64,000 nt of DNA from an uncultured Acidobacteriota bacterium (lineage in GTDB: Bacteria > Acidobacteriota > Terriglobia > Terriglobales > Acidobacteriaceae). The translations under genes and the position numbers were made by a program. The stretch covers positions 99,778 to 163,777 of the forward strand of contig CAILAZ010000289.1 in assembly GCA_903832295.1 (NCBI GenBank), written 5' to 3'. Shown piece after piece: positions 44,501-52,209 of this stretch (its first letter is position 1; every line of letters begins with the position of its first letter). The notes beneath the pieces are model-generated. The model was not told the DNA's origin. It searched no databases and saw only the letters and a program-made list of their open reading frames with translations.

Positions 44501-47337
44501 ATGCCGGTGTGCTGGAAGTTGATTGCACCGAGGCGTCCGCCGACGGCGGTGGGGGTGAAGCTGAGCAGGACCGTACAGCTGGCACCTACCGCCAGCGAGG
44601 AAGTCGAGTCGCAACTTCCTCCGGGGACGGAAGCGAAGTCACCGGTAATCGCGTACGGCTGAGCGTCAAAGGTCAACTTGCCGGGACCAATGTTGGTGAA
44701 GGTAAGGCTCTGCGTTGCGCTGGCGGTGCCGGTGGTCTGGCCGCCGAACCACATCGAGTTATCCGGACTGAGGACGCGGATGGTTGAGTTCGTAAGACTC
44801 CCGATGAGCAGTTGTCCGGAGGGATTGACGGCAACCACGGTGGGATCGACCAGGCCGGTTCCGGTGGCCGAGTAACCGTCAGGCAGGAAGGGAGAGCCTA
44901 CCGGGCAGGATTCGCAGTAGGCGGTATAGGTTCCGGCCACGCTGGTGATGATTCCGTTGGTGGGGTTGACCTTGCGTACAACATCATTCTGTTCGTCAAC
45001 GATGTATAGGTTGTCTTTTGCATCGAAGGCGAGCGAGTTCCCCATTGTGTAGAGGTCAAGCGTCGCCCAATACTGGGCAAGGCCGCCATCTCCCGCGAAG
45101 TGCTTCAGGAATGAGCCGGTATAGTGGTGACCGGCATAGGTGCTGATGGTGTTGGTCGCGAAGTTGATCTTGCGGACCACCTGGTTGAAGTTGTCGGCCA
45201 CATAGAGATTGCCTGCCGAGTCCAGCGCCAGCGCACCGGGATTATTGAAGGTCGCGTTCTGCGGCGAGCCGTTGTCTCCGGAGTACCCTGCGGTGAACCA
45301 GAGGCCCGCAACGGTATGCATCACGTGGTTGGAGTCCACCATACGGATGACATGGCTGCCGGAATCCGAGATGTACACATTGCCGCTCTTGGCATCGATG
45401 GCGATGCCGACAGGGCTGCAGAGCCGAGCTTTCGTGGCATTCAGCGCATCGTATCCATCCCCCAGACCGGCGCAACTGGACTGTCCAGTGCATGCCGGCA
45501 TTGCGGCGCACGCACCCTGACCGGCATAGGTTTCGATGGTGGAGGAGCTAAGGAGCAGTCTGCGCACGCGGTAGGCTTGCCGGTCCACGATCATCAGATC
45601 CCCGGAGGCGTTCATGGTCATTCCCATGGGAAAGCCCAAAGGGACGCCCAGCGCCGGGCTGGTTACATCCGGACTGGGGCCTGTCACTCCCGGAACGCCG
45701 GCCACGGTGGTGATGACTCCGCTCTGCGCATCGATGCGTCGAATGTCGCCTACGCCATATTCGCTGAAGTAGATGTTGCCGCTGCTATCGGTGACCATGC
45801 CGGTGACACCGGCAATCGTGGCCTCGATGGCCGGGCCGCCTTCGCCCCGGACGCCCGTTGCGCCCCAGTAATTGCCGCCGACGGTGAGCATCTCTCCGTT
45901 GGTGGCGGCCAATTGCGCGGTCTGGTATCCGCTGGCCAGATTCAGCGTCATGGTGGAGGGCGTATCGGTGCTGGTAAGGGTGAATGTGCCGACTCTCGTG
46001 CCGTCTGCGGTGGGCTTGAGCACAATGCCGAGCTGGCAGAAGTTTCCGGGCGAGAGAGTTGCCGTGGCGAGGGGTGCGAGGGTGCAGATTTGCGCGTCTG
46101 TGCTGAAAGGAACGTAGTAATGGCCAGTGGGGTCCAACGGCGCGGAGTAATCTCCGCTGACCTGGACCGAGTTCATGGTGACACTGGTGTTTCCCGTATT
46201 CTTCAGAACAATCCAACGGGGATAGCTGGTCTGGCCGGACCTGGTGTTGGGGAAGCGCTCGGGATGCTGGACGACCCGGAAGACCGAGCCGAGGGCCTGG
46301 TCGCCGAAGAAGACGTCACCGACGCTGTTCACTGCCAGGCCCGTTGGCGTGTTGAAAACGGCATCGATCGCGGGGGTGCCGTCGGGCGGATTACCGCTTG
46401 CGGAGCTGTTCGAGGCACGTCCGGCGAAAACGTTGATAGTGCCGCTGGCGTCGATCTTGCGCAACTGGGTGATTCCGCTTGTGAAGAGCAGGCTGCCGTC
46501 GCTATCGAAGGCGAGGCTGCCGACATAGCCCAAGCCGGCGCTGGTTGCGGGGCCGCCATTCCCGGAGGCCGTGGCTGAGCCCGTACCGGCATAAGTGGTG
46601 ATGACTTTGGTTACGAAATCAACGCGGCGGATCATCTTATAGCCGGCATCGGCGATGAAGAGGTTGTTGTTGCTGTCCACGGCGAGCGCGCCGGGTTGAG
46701 AGAGACTGGCACTGGTGGCCGGCCCATTGTTGCCGTATGAGGAGCCGTTGCCGCCACCGGCATACACAGTAATGTTTCCGAACGGATCGATGCGGCGCAC
46801 CACGTTGCTGGAGTAATCGGAAAAGTAAACGTAGCCGAAAAGATCGGCTGCCAGACCGCTGGCAGAGATTGGGCTCATGGTGGTGATAACGCCTGAGAGT
46901 GCGTCAATGCGGCGCACGCCAGCCCCGTCGGCGACAAAGATGTTTCCGAGACTGTCTGAGGCGATGGCGTTGGGATAGGCAAGGACCGCGGCCGTGGCCA
47001 GGCCGCCATTGCCGGTTCCGACGGGACCGCAGCCGTTGCCTCCGGCGAACTTGCTGGCCCGCCCGTTGACGTCAACGCGGTACACGGTGCAAGCGTCGGT
47101 ATCCGAGATATAAAGGTTGTCGGTGGGATCGACCGTCATGCCGCCCGTACGCTGCAACACATTGTAAGGGTGGGAGATCTCCGCAAGGCTGTAGATTCCT
47201 GGGACGATCTGCAGGCTGCCGCCGGGCGTTGTGGCGTAAGCGGGAAGGCTGGCAATGAGCAGAATCGTAAGGATGCACAGGATGATGAAGAAGCGCAACC
47301 AGGAGGCAGGCATAGTTTGGGCACGATCAAGCGACAC
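38572..47337 (-). CDS. Giant secreted repeat protein (NHL, MBG, FG-GAP/VCBS, choice-of-anchor-D)
   Basis: About 2920 residues, exported (signal peptide FFIILCILTILLIASLPAYA). Modules from the N-terminus: two blocks of NHL-type propeller repeats separated by a choice-of-anchor-D-like unit (ALAVDSNNNLFIADAG pattern), a second such unit, one MBG domain (VTVTADNKTIRYGQPVPQL), Ig-like segments, FG-GAP/VCBS repeats (VATGDFNGDGYPDLVAAN and similar, calcium-binding type), then ten tandem choice-of-anchor-D units. These modules are typical of acidobacterial cell-surface proteins. GTG 47337 is preferred as start because GAGGA lies 8 bases before it; GTG 47373 and ATG 47313 are alternatives. No C-terminal sorting signal is recognisable. 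It diverges from the ECF sigma-factor operon. Confidence 0.88.
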   Translation of the reverse strand: MSLDRAQTMPASWLRFFIILCILTILLIASLPAYATTPGGSLQIVPGIYSLAEISHPYNVLQRTGGMTVDPTDNLYISDTDACTVYRVDVNGRASKFAGGNGCGPVGTGNGGLATAAVLAYPNAIASDSLGNIFVADGAGVRRIDALSGVITTMSPISASGLAADLFGYVYFSDYSSNVVRRIDPFGNITVYAGGGNGSSYGNNGPATSASLSQPGALAVDSNNNLFIADAGYKMIRRVDFVTKVITTYAGTGSATASGNGGPATSAGLGYVGSLAFDSDGSLLFTSGITQLRKIDASGTINVFAGRASNSSASGNPPDGTPAIDAVFNTPTGLAVNSVGDVFFGDQALGSVFRVVQHPERFPNTRSGQTSYPRWIVLKNTGNTSVTMNSVQVSGDYSAPLDPTGHYYVPFSTDAQICTLAPLATATLSPGNFCQLGIVLKPTADGTRVGTFTLTSTDTPSTMTLNLASGYQTAQLAATNGEMLTVGGNYWGATGVRGEGGPAIEATIAGVTGMVTDSSGNIYFSEYGVGDIRRIDAQSGVITTVAGVPGVTGPSPDVTSPALGVPLGFPMGMTMNASGDLMIVDRQAYRVRRLLLSSSTIETYAGQGACAAMPACTGQSSCAGLGDGYDALNATKARLCSPVGIAIDAKSGNVYISDSGSHVIRMVDSNHVMHTVAGLWFTAGYSGDNGSPQNATFNNPGALALDSAGNLYVADNFNQVVRKINFATNTISTYAGHHYTGSFLKHFAGDGGLAQYWATLDLYTMGNSLAFDAKDNLYIVDEQNDVVRKVNPTNGIITSVAGTYTAYCESCPVGSPFLPDGYSATGTGLVDPTVVAVNPSGQLLIGSLTNSTIRVLSPDNSMWFGGQTTGTASATQSLTFTNIGPGKLTFDAQPYAITGDFASVPGGSCDSTSSLAVGASCTVLLSFTPTAVGGRLGAINFQHTGIGTPEATVLRGAGWMAQSIHLAPMPTPVLYGIQPMPISAFADSGLPVNLAEAGPGFISSGALNITEVGTVTVIATQDGGGMWAPAAPVTQTIEVNPQTVTVTADNKTIRYGQPVPQLTYQYGPLVNGDTTSVIFGTPILSVDLTGGLSPTGGFVKVGTYPIMIDVGPLSATNYGFVGYQGMLTVLPPLPPSIMTGFVSASIGLNSPTPLSFYIGNPNANVTLTGLAFSAQLGGGLQAVLPLQVTDTCGGMTSVSADQLTFTLSGGQVFKGKNCWVTVMVQPISQPGPVSATATVAATESGPGNVASASATVGLASQIVLSAPATAPAASIITLTATVSDLTGNPMTAGTVKFCTAANPNCEDTSLLGIAQLTPSGTASIKVRLGPGTYTLRAVFSGKLSLAGSSSAAQQLTVTGLLPTSTIMNSLGTPGSETMYGAVVGAGPAYPTGVVTLADTSFGNTTIATAHLTYGASTPAFQWPQVYSTGGSPYAVATGDFNGDGYPDLVAANSLDSTISILLGNGDGTLQPQLTITVGSGPTGVAVGDFNGDGKLDIAVTNTDSGTVSILIGNGDGTFQAQKTYPVGNGPNPVVVGDFNADGNLDLAIANQLDSAVVILLGNGDGTFLAPVSYTVGYYAMPTGNWSMAVADFNSDGNSDLVVTSREFNVDWDPWGNPNLTPLETVSVLLGNGNGTFQSQQVLTPGNAPSGVTVGDFNRDGNPDIAVVNLYDNQVGIYLGNGDGTFQPQQVYPTASGPSALLAADLQHNGILDLAVASRYDNVVTFLHGNGDGTFQAPSLALAGNAPFAMAAADFNGDGYPDLAVANFADNNITVLLDAWVVPVGVANVGLLGDGVNHLIQGNYSGDSLYAVSSSTKFSVAGAGALPTLSPGVIPFGNLAVSFTSPSASIQLSNNASVAIVLSGISSTTNFVVTGTTCGAALAANSSCAISVAFKPTTVGSFSETMNIVAGAIPLPVSLFGTGVPAAYLSVTSLDFSYEGVNVTSMPRQVTIYNYSGAAWVPQIPASTSVFATQAGNCTGLVANNKFCTFTVTYKPTSLGGTIAALKIQAGSATLPLQLSGTGVGSVYLNYPVVSFGTEGTGDTSAPKVVALYNFTGNPLTPQIPASTAPFTLSPGSCSAPVAHNASCSFSITFSPTALGAATANLLVQAGSTTLPLTLVGSGVQPAYLSTGTINFGNEGMGDTSAAWTVVLYNYTGAALTPQLPASASPFAVIPGNCAAPVANNANCSFTVTFTPTALGASAAVLNVQAGSVTLPLSVTGAGVQPLYLTTSSIGFGNEGVGDSSPGWTVVLYNYTGAALTPQLPSVAPFAISPGNCAGPVANNASCSFTVSFTPTALGAAAAVLNVQANAVTLPISVTGTGVQPLYLNTSTISFGNEGLGDSSPAWTVVLYNYTGLAIAPQLPLSTGSFTVSSGTCTGTLANNASCSFTVTFAPTALGAAAAALNVQANGVTLPLSVSGVGVQPLYLNTSSISFGKEGLGDSSAAWTVVLYNYTGVALTPQLPVSVAPFAVLPGTCTGTVANNASCSFTVTFAPAALGSAAANLNVLANGVTLPLAVTGTGVPPLYLNTSTINFGNAGIGNPLPGWTVALYNYTGAAFTPQLPASVAPFTVSPGNCAALVANNASCSFTVTFAPTALGSAAAALNVQANGVTLPLNVTGTGVPPVYLSSSSLAFGNEGVGDTSPAKVVVLFNYTGAAFTPVLPSSTGGFTILPYTCVGPLANNANCSFTINFSPSAMGAASVALNVQANSTALPISFTGTGVSPLYLGNTSLAFGNQMASTVSAPRTVTLYNYTGVPIVPQIPASVGAYTTSPGTCASPVVNNASCNFTVNFAPLATGQAPAILTILGGTATQQLTLSGNGILPLYLSVSSIDFGNQGVNTSSALKTITFYNYSGVPQTPQISSATPFKNWAGTCALTVANNSSCTFSVAFAPNAAGYVTSNLKVQAASTSMSVALTGTGN
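38590..41560 (-). repeat. Ten tandem ~300-bp repeats encoding choice-of-anchor-D units
   Basis: Each unit encodes about 100 residues beginning with a YL-x-x-S-x-[IL]-x-FG-x-[EQ]-G pattern, then LYNYTG, NNASCSFTV and a TGTGV-type end. The central units are the most alike and the outer ones more diverged, which suggests expansion from the middle by unequal recombination. Confidence 0.85.
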
Positions 47338-47509
47338 GGAATCATTCCTCGGAGTTCTTTTGGAAGGGCGCACATTCTCGCCGTTTCTATTAAGTGGGGA
47401 GCAGACGAGAGATCGTGACAGGAATTCTTTCGGGCTTTGGGCGGAGGGTGAAAATCAGGATGGGGCGAAACTCCCGATGTTATGATTGTGCAACTATTTA
47501 ACCGCGTGG

Positions 47510-48178
47510 ATGTGGTCTGGCCGAGAACCGGAAAGACTCAAGAAGGGTGTGGGTACCAGATTGAGCGCATCGCCAGGCACCGACCGTGCGCTTCCCGATG
47601 AGGACTTTTCAAAGCTGGTAAACGCCATTGCGGCGGGTGATGCGCAGGCAGAAGAACACTTTGTGAAGAAATTTCTGCCGCTGGTTCGCGCCCTGCTGCT
47701 GGCTCGCTCCCGCGATGTTGACGCCACGGCCGACCTGCAACAGGACGTTATGATCGAGGCGCTTTGCGCCCTCCGCCGAGGCCAGATTCGCGAGGCAGAC
47801 AAGTTGCCGGCATTCGTGGCGGGTGTTGCCCGCAATGTACTAAACAATCACTTCCGGCAGGATGCCCGGGTACAGATGGAGAGCGAGATTCCGGAGGGCT
47901 ACTCCCCTCCAGTCCAGGAGTCAGAGTTGGCAGAGCAACAACGCAGGGGGATGGCCGCCTGCGCGCTGGATTCGCTTCCCGACCTCGACCGGGAGATTCT
48001 CCAGATGACCCTGGTGGATGGCATGAAGCCGGGAATTATCGCCATGAAACTGAACCTGAGTCCTGAAATGGTGAGACAACGCAAGCTGCGCGCCACGAAA
48101 CGCGTGGTGGAATTTGTGCGCCGCCTGTCACAAAAACCCAGGCAAACGCCACTACTTATCGGGAGGACGCCGCGATGA
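47510..48178 (+). CDS. ECF-type RNA polymerase sigma factor
   Basis: About 222 residues. The sigma-2 region (EEHFVKKFLPLVRALLLARS, then TADLQQDVMIEALCAL) and the sigma-4 HTH (ILQMTLVDGMKPGIIAMKLN, then SPEMVRQRKLRATKRV) identify an extracytoplasmic-function sigma factor. The RNA-polymerase core-binding and -10 recognition part is only weakly like housekeeping ECFs. The start is uncertain: a TTG at 47486 opens the frame, ATG 47510 is chosen, and ribosome sites are poor. Its stop overlaps the anti-sigma start (ATGA), coupling the two. It diverges from the giant repeat-protein gene, whose 170-bp gap may hold its autoregulated promoter; no certain promoter was found by eye. Confidence 0.85.
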   Translation: MWSGREPERLKKGVGTRLSASPGTDRALPDEDFSKLVNAIAAGDAQAEEHFVKKFLPLVRALLLARSRDVDATADLQQDVMIEALCALRRGQIREADKLPAFVAGVARNVLNNHFRQDARVQMESEIPEGYSPPVQESELAEQQRRGMAACALDSLPDLDREILQMTLVDGMKPGIIAMKLNLSPEMVRQRKLRATKRVVEFVRRLSQKPRQTPLLIGRTPR

Positions 48179-49017
48179 AGTGTAAAGGCGATACTGCTGA
48201 GAGGCTGGCCGAGTCGTATCTGCAAGGCACGCTGCCTGATCCGGAGAGAGAGCAGTTCGAGGATCACTACTTTGGTTGCGAGGCATGCCAGAGCTTTGTG
48301 CTGGCTCTGCAGGCGGCGCAGACCGAGCTTGCCAGCCGGCCCCGCGTGACACGCCCTGTGCCGGTGCGCGGAGGAGAACGGCGCTGGCTGTGGAGCGCCG
48401 CTGCGGCGGCAATGATCCTGGGGTGCGCGCTGCTGGCGTTGTACCAGGTCACGGAGCGACTGGAGAAATCGCAGGCTCGACTGGGAAAGCCTCAGCCCGC
48501 TGTGGCCACCGCGCCCTCTTCCGGCGCGCCCGCTGCTGGTGCGCCACTCCCCAATGCGAAAAAAGCTGGAGCCGGTTCGAAGCAGTTCGTAGAGCTCGCC
48601 GACCTGCGGTTACCGGTCTATGCGCCGCCCAATGTGCGCGGCGCGACAATGGATACGGAATTTGCAACCGCGATGCAGGCCTACCGGCGCGGCGACTGTA
48701 AATCTGCCATCCCGGGGTTGGCGGGCATTGCCGACGGCGCTCCGCAGAAACGGGCAGCGCAGTTCTACGGTGGCGCATGCCAACTCGCCGGGGGCGACCT
48801 TGTTGCCGCAACCGACAGTCTGCGAGAAGTAGTCGCAGCGGGGGATTCGCCGCAGTATGAGGCGGCACTGTATGAGATGGCACAGTTGATGCTGCTGCAC
48901 GGCAACGCAGCAGAGGCCCGCAAATACCTGCACCGGGCAATCACTTTGCACGGAGACTTCGAGAGCCGGGCGCGGGCGCAATTGGCAAAGCTCCTTGAGG
49001 CAGCAGGCCGCGAATAA
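48175..49017 (+). CDS. Membrane anti-sigma factor with zinc-finger N-terminus and extracytoplasmic TPR-like domain
   Basis: A 280-residue protein. The N-terminal anti-sigma zinc finger shows HYFGCEACQSF (the H-x3-C-x2-C pattern). One transmembrane helix follows (LWSAAAAAMILGCALLALYQV, about residues 80-100), then a Pro/Ala linker and a helical C-terminal half with TPR-like repeats (QAYRRGDCKSAIPGLAGIAD, LYEMAQLMLLHGNAAEARKY). The N-terminus should hold the ECF sigma factor in the cytoplasm, and the C-terminus should face the periplasm. It overlaps the sigma gene by 4 bases and precedes the CHAT protease by 11, so the three are one operon. Confidence 0.85.
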   Translation: MKCKGDTAERLAESYLQGTLPDPEREQFEDHYFGCEACQSFVLALQAAQTELASRPRVTRPVPVRGGERRWLWSAAAAAMILGCALLALYQVTERLEKSQARLGKPQPAVATAPSSGAPAAGAPLPNAKKAGAGSKQFVELADLRLPVYAPPNVRGATMDTEFATAMQAYRRGDCKSAIPGLAGIADGAPQKRAAQFYGGACQLAGGDLVAATDSLREVVAAGDSPQYEAALYEMAQLMLLHGNAAEARKYLHRAITLHGDFESRARAQLAKLLEAAGRE

Positions 49018-49028
49018 AGAGGACCAGA

Positions 49029-51635
49029 ATGAAGAATGGCCTGCATTGGCTGTTGTACCTGCTGCTGACCGCCGCAGTTGTATCGGCAGAAACTCCCGTG
49101 GTGGACGGCCTGGCCGATGCGCGAAAAAAGGTAGTGGAAGCCGAGGCTGCACATCCGGGCAACACGGTGGAGGTTGCCGCAGCGCTGGATGCGCTTGTGA
49201 TGTGGCAAGTGAATTCGCAGGCCGCCACGGAAGAGACGCTGGCGCTGGCACGGCGAGAAAAAGCGGTTGCCGAAGCGGCCGCCGGCACGCGGAGCAAGCA
49301 GTATGCCGATGCATTGGCCACCCTTGCCTCGACCTACGTGGCGCTGGACCGCGCGACGGAAGCGAGGCCATACGCCGAGCAGGCACTGGATGTGGCACGC
49401 AGCCAGTTCCCGGATACGCCTGATTTTGCGATCATCGCGCACTTTATGGGCAGCGTGTGCCTGAACCTTGGCGATCTTGGGTGCGCGCTTCAGAACCTGG
49501 AAAACTCAGTAGTTGTCTTTCGCAAAACGCAGGGAATGGACGCGCAACTGGTGTCAGCACTCAGCAATGTGGCCTACGTGAAGTTCACGCTGGGGGACAA
49601 TGTTGGCGCTGCCGCGGCCATGGAGGAATCGGTAGCCGTTGCCTGGCGCTCGGATCCAAAAGCCCCGGCGCTGGGAACCCTGGAGAACAACCTGGGAGCC
49701 TTCTACACGCGCACTGGCAATTTCCCCAAGGCCATCGTGCATCTGAAAAAGTCGCTCGAGCTGCTGAAATCGAACTTCGGCCCGGAGAGCTTAACCGTAT
49801 CAATGGCCAGCGGCAACCTTGCAGACCTGTATGCGCGCAACGGAGAGTTTGAAGCGTCCTGGAAGCTGTATGAAGGCTCGGTGGCTGACTATCAACGGCT
49901 GCTGGGGCAACGGCATTCAGAAATTGCCCGACTGTACAACAGCTATAGCCGCTCGCTGGCCGCTGGCGGCGAGCTTGGCTTGGCTCTGCAATACTCGCTG
50001 GAAGCAGAGCGAATCAGCCGGGAGATATTCACCCTGGGCGCGCAGACGTTGCCCGAGCGGCAGGCGCTGGCCTATGAAAAAGCACGCCCCCATGGCCTGG
50101 ACGTTGCCCTCTCAGTGGCAGTGCGCGAGCCCTCTAAATTTGCGGCTGCGGCGTACGAAGAGGTGGTGCGTTCACGCGCACTGGTGGCCGAGGAAATGGC
50201 GCTGCGCCAGCACAACCTGAACCGCGGCAACGATCCGGAGACGGCGCAACTGATGCATGAGCTGGAACAGGCCCGCTCCGAGCTGCTGGCCTTGCAGCAG
50301 TCCCGGACAGACAAGCCCGCGGCTGCCACGGCGGCTGCTGCCGCCACGGCCAGGATGGAACACGCCGAACGCGCGCTGGCGGAACGCAGCTCCCGGTTCC
50401 GCAAGGACCAGCGACAGGCGGCAGTAAACCTGGCAGCACTGCAGCGCAGCCTGCCGGCGCACGCGGCGCTGATCTCCTACGTGCGGTATCAGCGGCAGGC
50501 GGTGCAGGCGTCGATGGATGGGGCTAAACCTACAGGCGCATACGCGGCATTTGTGATCTCGGCCCAGTCGCATCAACTGCGCCTTCTCGACCTGGGAGCG
50601 GCAGGACCGATTGATGAGCTTGTGATACGCGCGCGCAAGAGCGTGGAGAGCGAAACAGAGGGAGGCGGACTCTCCTCCACGCGCAATGAGCGCGCATTCC
50701 GTGCGGCGGCCAAGGAGCTGCGCGCCAAGATCTGGGATCCGCTGGCGGGCGCCTTGAGCGGGGCCACGCTGCTACTGGTGGTGCCCGATGGACAGCTCAA
50801 CCTGCTGCCGCTTGGCACGCTGCCAGACGGAGCAGGCTACCTGGTAGAGCGTTCCCCGGTGATCCACACTCTCTCCAGCGAACGCGATCTGTTGCCGTCA
50901 GAGACAGGAGTGAACAAGGCGGGACTGCTGGCGATTGGAGCACCGGCTTATGAATTGGCTTCGTCCAGCAACGGGACAGCACTGCGGCAGGCCGATTTGA
51001 GTTGCGACGAGTTTCAGAAAGCGCATTTCGACGCCCTGCCCGCCGCCGCCGCCGAGATCACAGAAATTACGGGAGCATGGAACAAATGGAACCAATCCGA
51101 GGGCTCCGACCGCTACCTGGGGCAGGAGGCCACGCGCGACCGCTTTCAGCAGGAAGCGGTTCGACATCGCGTACTGCACATTGCCACCCATGCGTATCTG
51201 CTGCCGCGTGAGTGCGGCGGAGGCAATCCGCTGCTGCGCGCAGGACTCGCTTTTGCCGGCCGCGAGGAGTCGTCGTCATTGCTGACGGCACAGGAAATTG
51301 CCTCGCTCGACCTGGAAGGACTGGATTGGGCCGTTCTCTCCGCCTGCAACACCGGCAACGGTGAGTTGAGCGATGGCGAGGGCGTGCTGGGCCTGCAACG
51401 AGCCTTCCGCATTGCGGGGGCACGCAGCATAGTGATGACGCTGTGGCCGGTGAATGACGACGTGGCTCGGCTGTACATGCGCGAACTCTACACGCGGCGT
51501 TTCGCGCTTCACTCCTCCACCGCCTCCGCGCTCTGGAACTCATCCCAAACGCTGTTGCGGCGGCGTCGCGCAGCAGGAGAGAGCACCCATCCATGGTACT
51601 GGGCAGGATTTGTCGGTTCCGGGGAGTGGCGATAA
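49029..51635 (+). CDS. Exported TPR-CHAT caspase-like protease
   Basis: An 868-residue protein. Signal peptide WLLYLLLTAAVVSAE, so the mature protein should be in the periplasm or outside. About 500 residues of TPR repeats follow (FMGSVCLNLGDLGCALQNLE, LENNLGAFYTRTGNFPKAIV), then a helical stretch and a C-terminal CHAT domain. The caspase dyad is intact: His721 in LHIATHAYLLP and Cys773 in VLSACNTGNGELSD, with GLQRAFRIAGARSIVMTLWP and HPWYWAGFVGSG after it. CHAT proteases are known from defence and cell-death systems, e.g. TPR-CHAT in craspase, and from secreted acidobacterial proteins. Third gene of the sigma/anti-sigma operon; AGGA precedes the ATG. A role in cutting the anti-sigma factor's periplasmic part is inference only. 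Confidence 0.88.
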   Translation: MKNGLHWLLYLLLTAAVVSAETPVVDGLADARKKVVEAEAAHPGNTVEVAAALDALVMWQVNSQAATEETLALARREKAVAEAAAGTRSKQYADALATLASTYVALDRATEARPYAEQALDVARSQFPDTPDFAIIAHFMGSVCLNLGDLGCALQNLENSVVVFRKTQGMDAQLVSALSNVAYVKFTLGDNVGAAAAMEESVAVAWRSDPKAPALGTLENNLGAFYTRTGNFPKAIVHLKKSLELLKSNFGPESLTVSMASGNLADLYARNGEFEASWKLYEGSVADYQRLLGQRHSEIARLYNSYSRSLAAGGELGLALQYSLEAERISREIFTLGAQTLPERQALAYEKARPHGLDVALSVAVREPSKFAAAAYEEVVRSRALVAEEMALRQHNLNRGNDPETAQLMHELEQARSELLALQQSRTDKPAAATAAAAATARMEHAERALAERSSRFRKDQRQAAVNLAALQRSLPAHAALISYVRYQRQAVQASMDGAKPTGAYAAFVISAQSHQLRLLDLGAAGPIDELVIRARKSVESETEGGGLSSTRNERAFRAAAKELRAKIWDPLAGALSGATLLLVVPDGQLNLLPLGTLPDGAGYLVERSPVIHTLSSERDLLPSETGVNKAGLLAIGAPAYELASSSNGTALRQADLSCDEFQKAHFDALPAAAAEITEITGAWNKWNQSEGSDRYLGQEATRDRFQQEAVRHRVLHIATHAYLLPRECGGGNPLLRAGLAFAGREESSSLLTAQEIASLDLEGLDWAVLSACNTGNGELSDGEGVLGLQRAFRIAGARSIVMTLWPVNDDVARLYMRELYTRRFALHSSTASALWNSSQTLLRRRRAAGESTHPWYWAGFVGSGEWR

Positions 51636-52209
51636 TTCTGGAAAGTTGAGGTACCCAGCCGCCGAGGGATGAGTTCGTCCGGATAGGACGCGGTGGGTTC
51701 TTCCTTCGTAAGTCCGAGCCCACGCTGTTTTTCTTCAACAAAGATAACTAGAAAAACAATAGTCAGGATTGGTAACTCAACCACGCGTGCTGCGACCAAC
51801 GTATCTGCTCCCTTGCGATTGCTGCCAGAGGATACGTGGTTGACGAATTGTCGTCGATTGAATGTGATGACAATCTCTGGTATCAGCTTGACGTTAGTTC
51901 CTGTGAGTGCACCCCGCCAAGAGAGAGCTTTTGACGATCGTTATCCTGCTCTGCCGCCGCCTTTTATAGTCTCAGCACGCGTCCTCTCCAACCCGCCCCC
52001 GTAGTGACCTCTCTTTGTGCTGACGCAAATATTGCGTTATTTCTCTTTGACAAAATCCTAAAGCGGCATTTAGCGTCCGTCGGTCTCTGCACGCGGTCGA
52101 AATGTTCCGTGCTCACACCGAGTGGAGTGTTGGGTGATCACACAGGAACCACGAATGAGGCCGTGCAGCCGGACTCGCCGCACGTTAGGAAAGAGTTACG
52201 AGGACGAAC
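51636..52209. other. Long intergenic region before the MBG-repeat gene
   Basis: About 575 bases without a convincing gene. It holds the palindrome ACGCAA-ATA-TTGCGT at 52023-52037 and a TTGACA box at 52047-52052 with no good -10 partner, so the promoter of the MBG/RHS genes probably lies here. GAGG precedes the MBG-gene ATG. Confidence 0.45.
52023..52037. promoter_or_regulatory. Perfect inverted repeat upstream of the MBG-repeat gene
   Basis: ACGCAA ATA TTGCGT, a 6-bp palindrome with 3-nt centre, 172 bases before the ATG and close to a TTGACA box. It may be an operator; the binding protein is unknown. Confidence 0.4.

Noticed and set aside
41287..44787. Long open frame (1166 codons) on the plus strand, opposite the giant repeat protein
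   Set aside because: It is antisense to clearly recognised NHL, MBG and VCBS repeats and mirrors their periodic codon pattern. Repetitive GC-rich genes often lack stops on the opposite strand; it has no domain or ribosome site.
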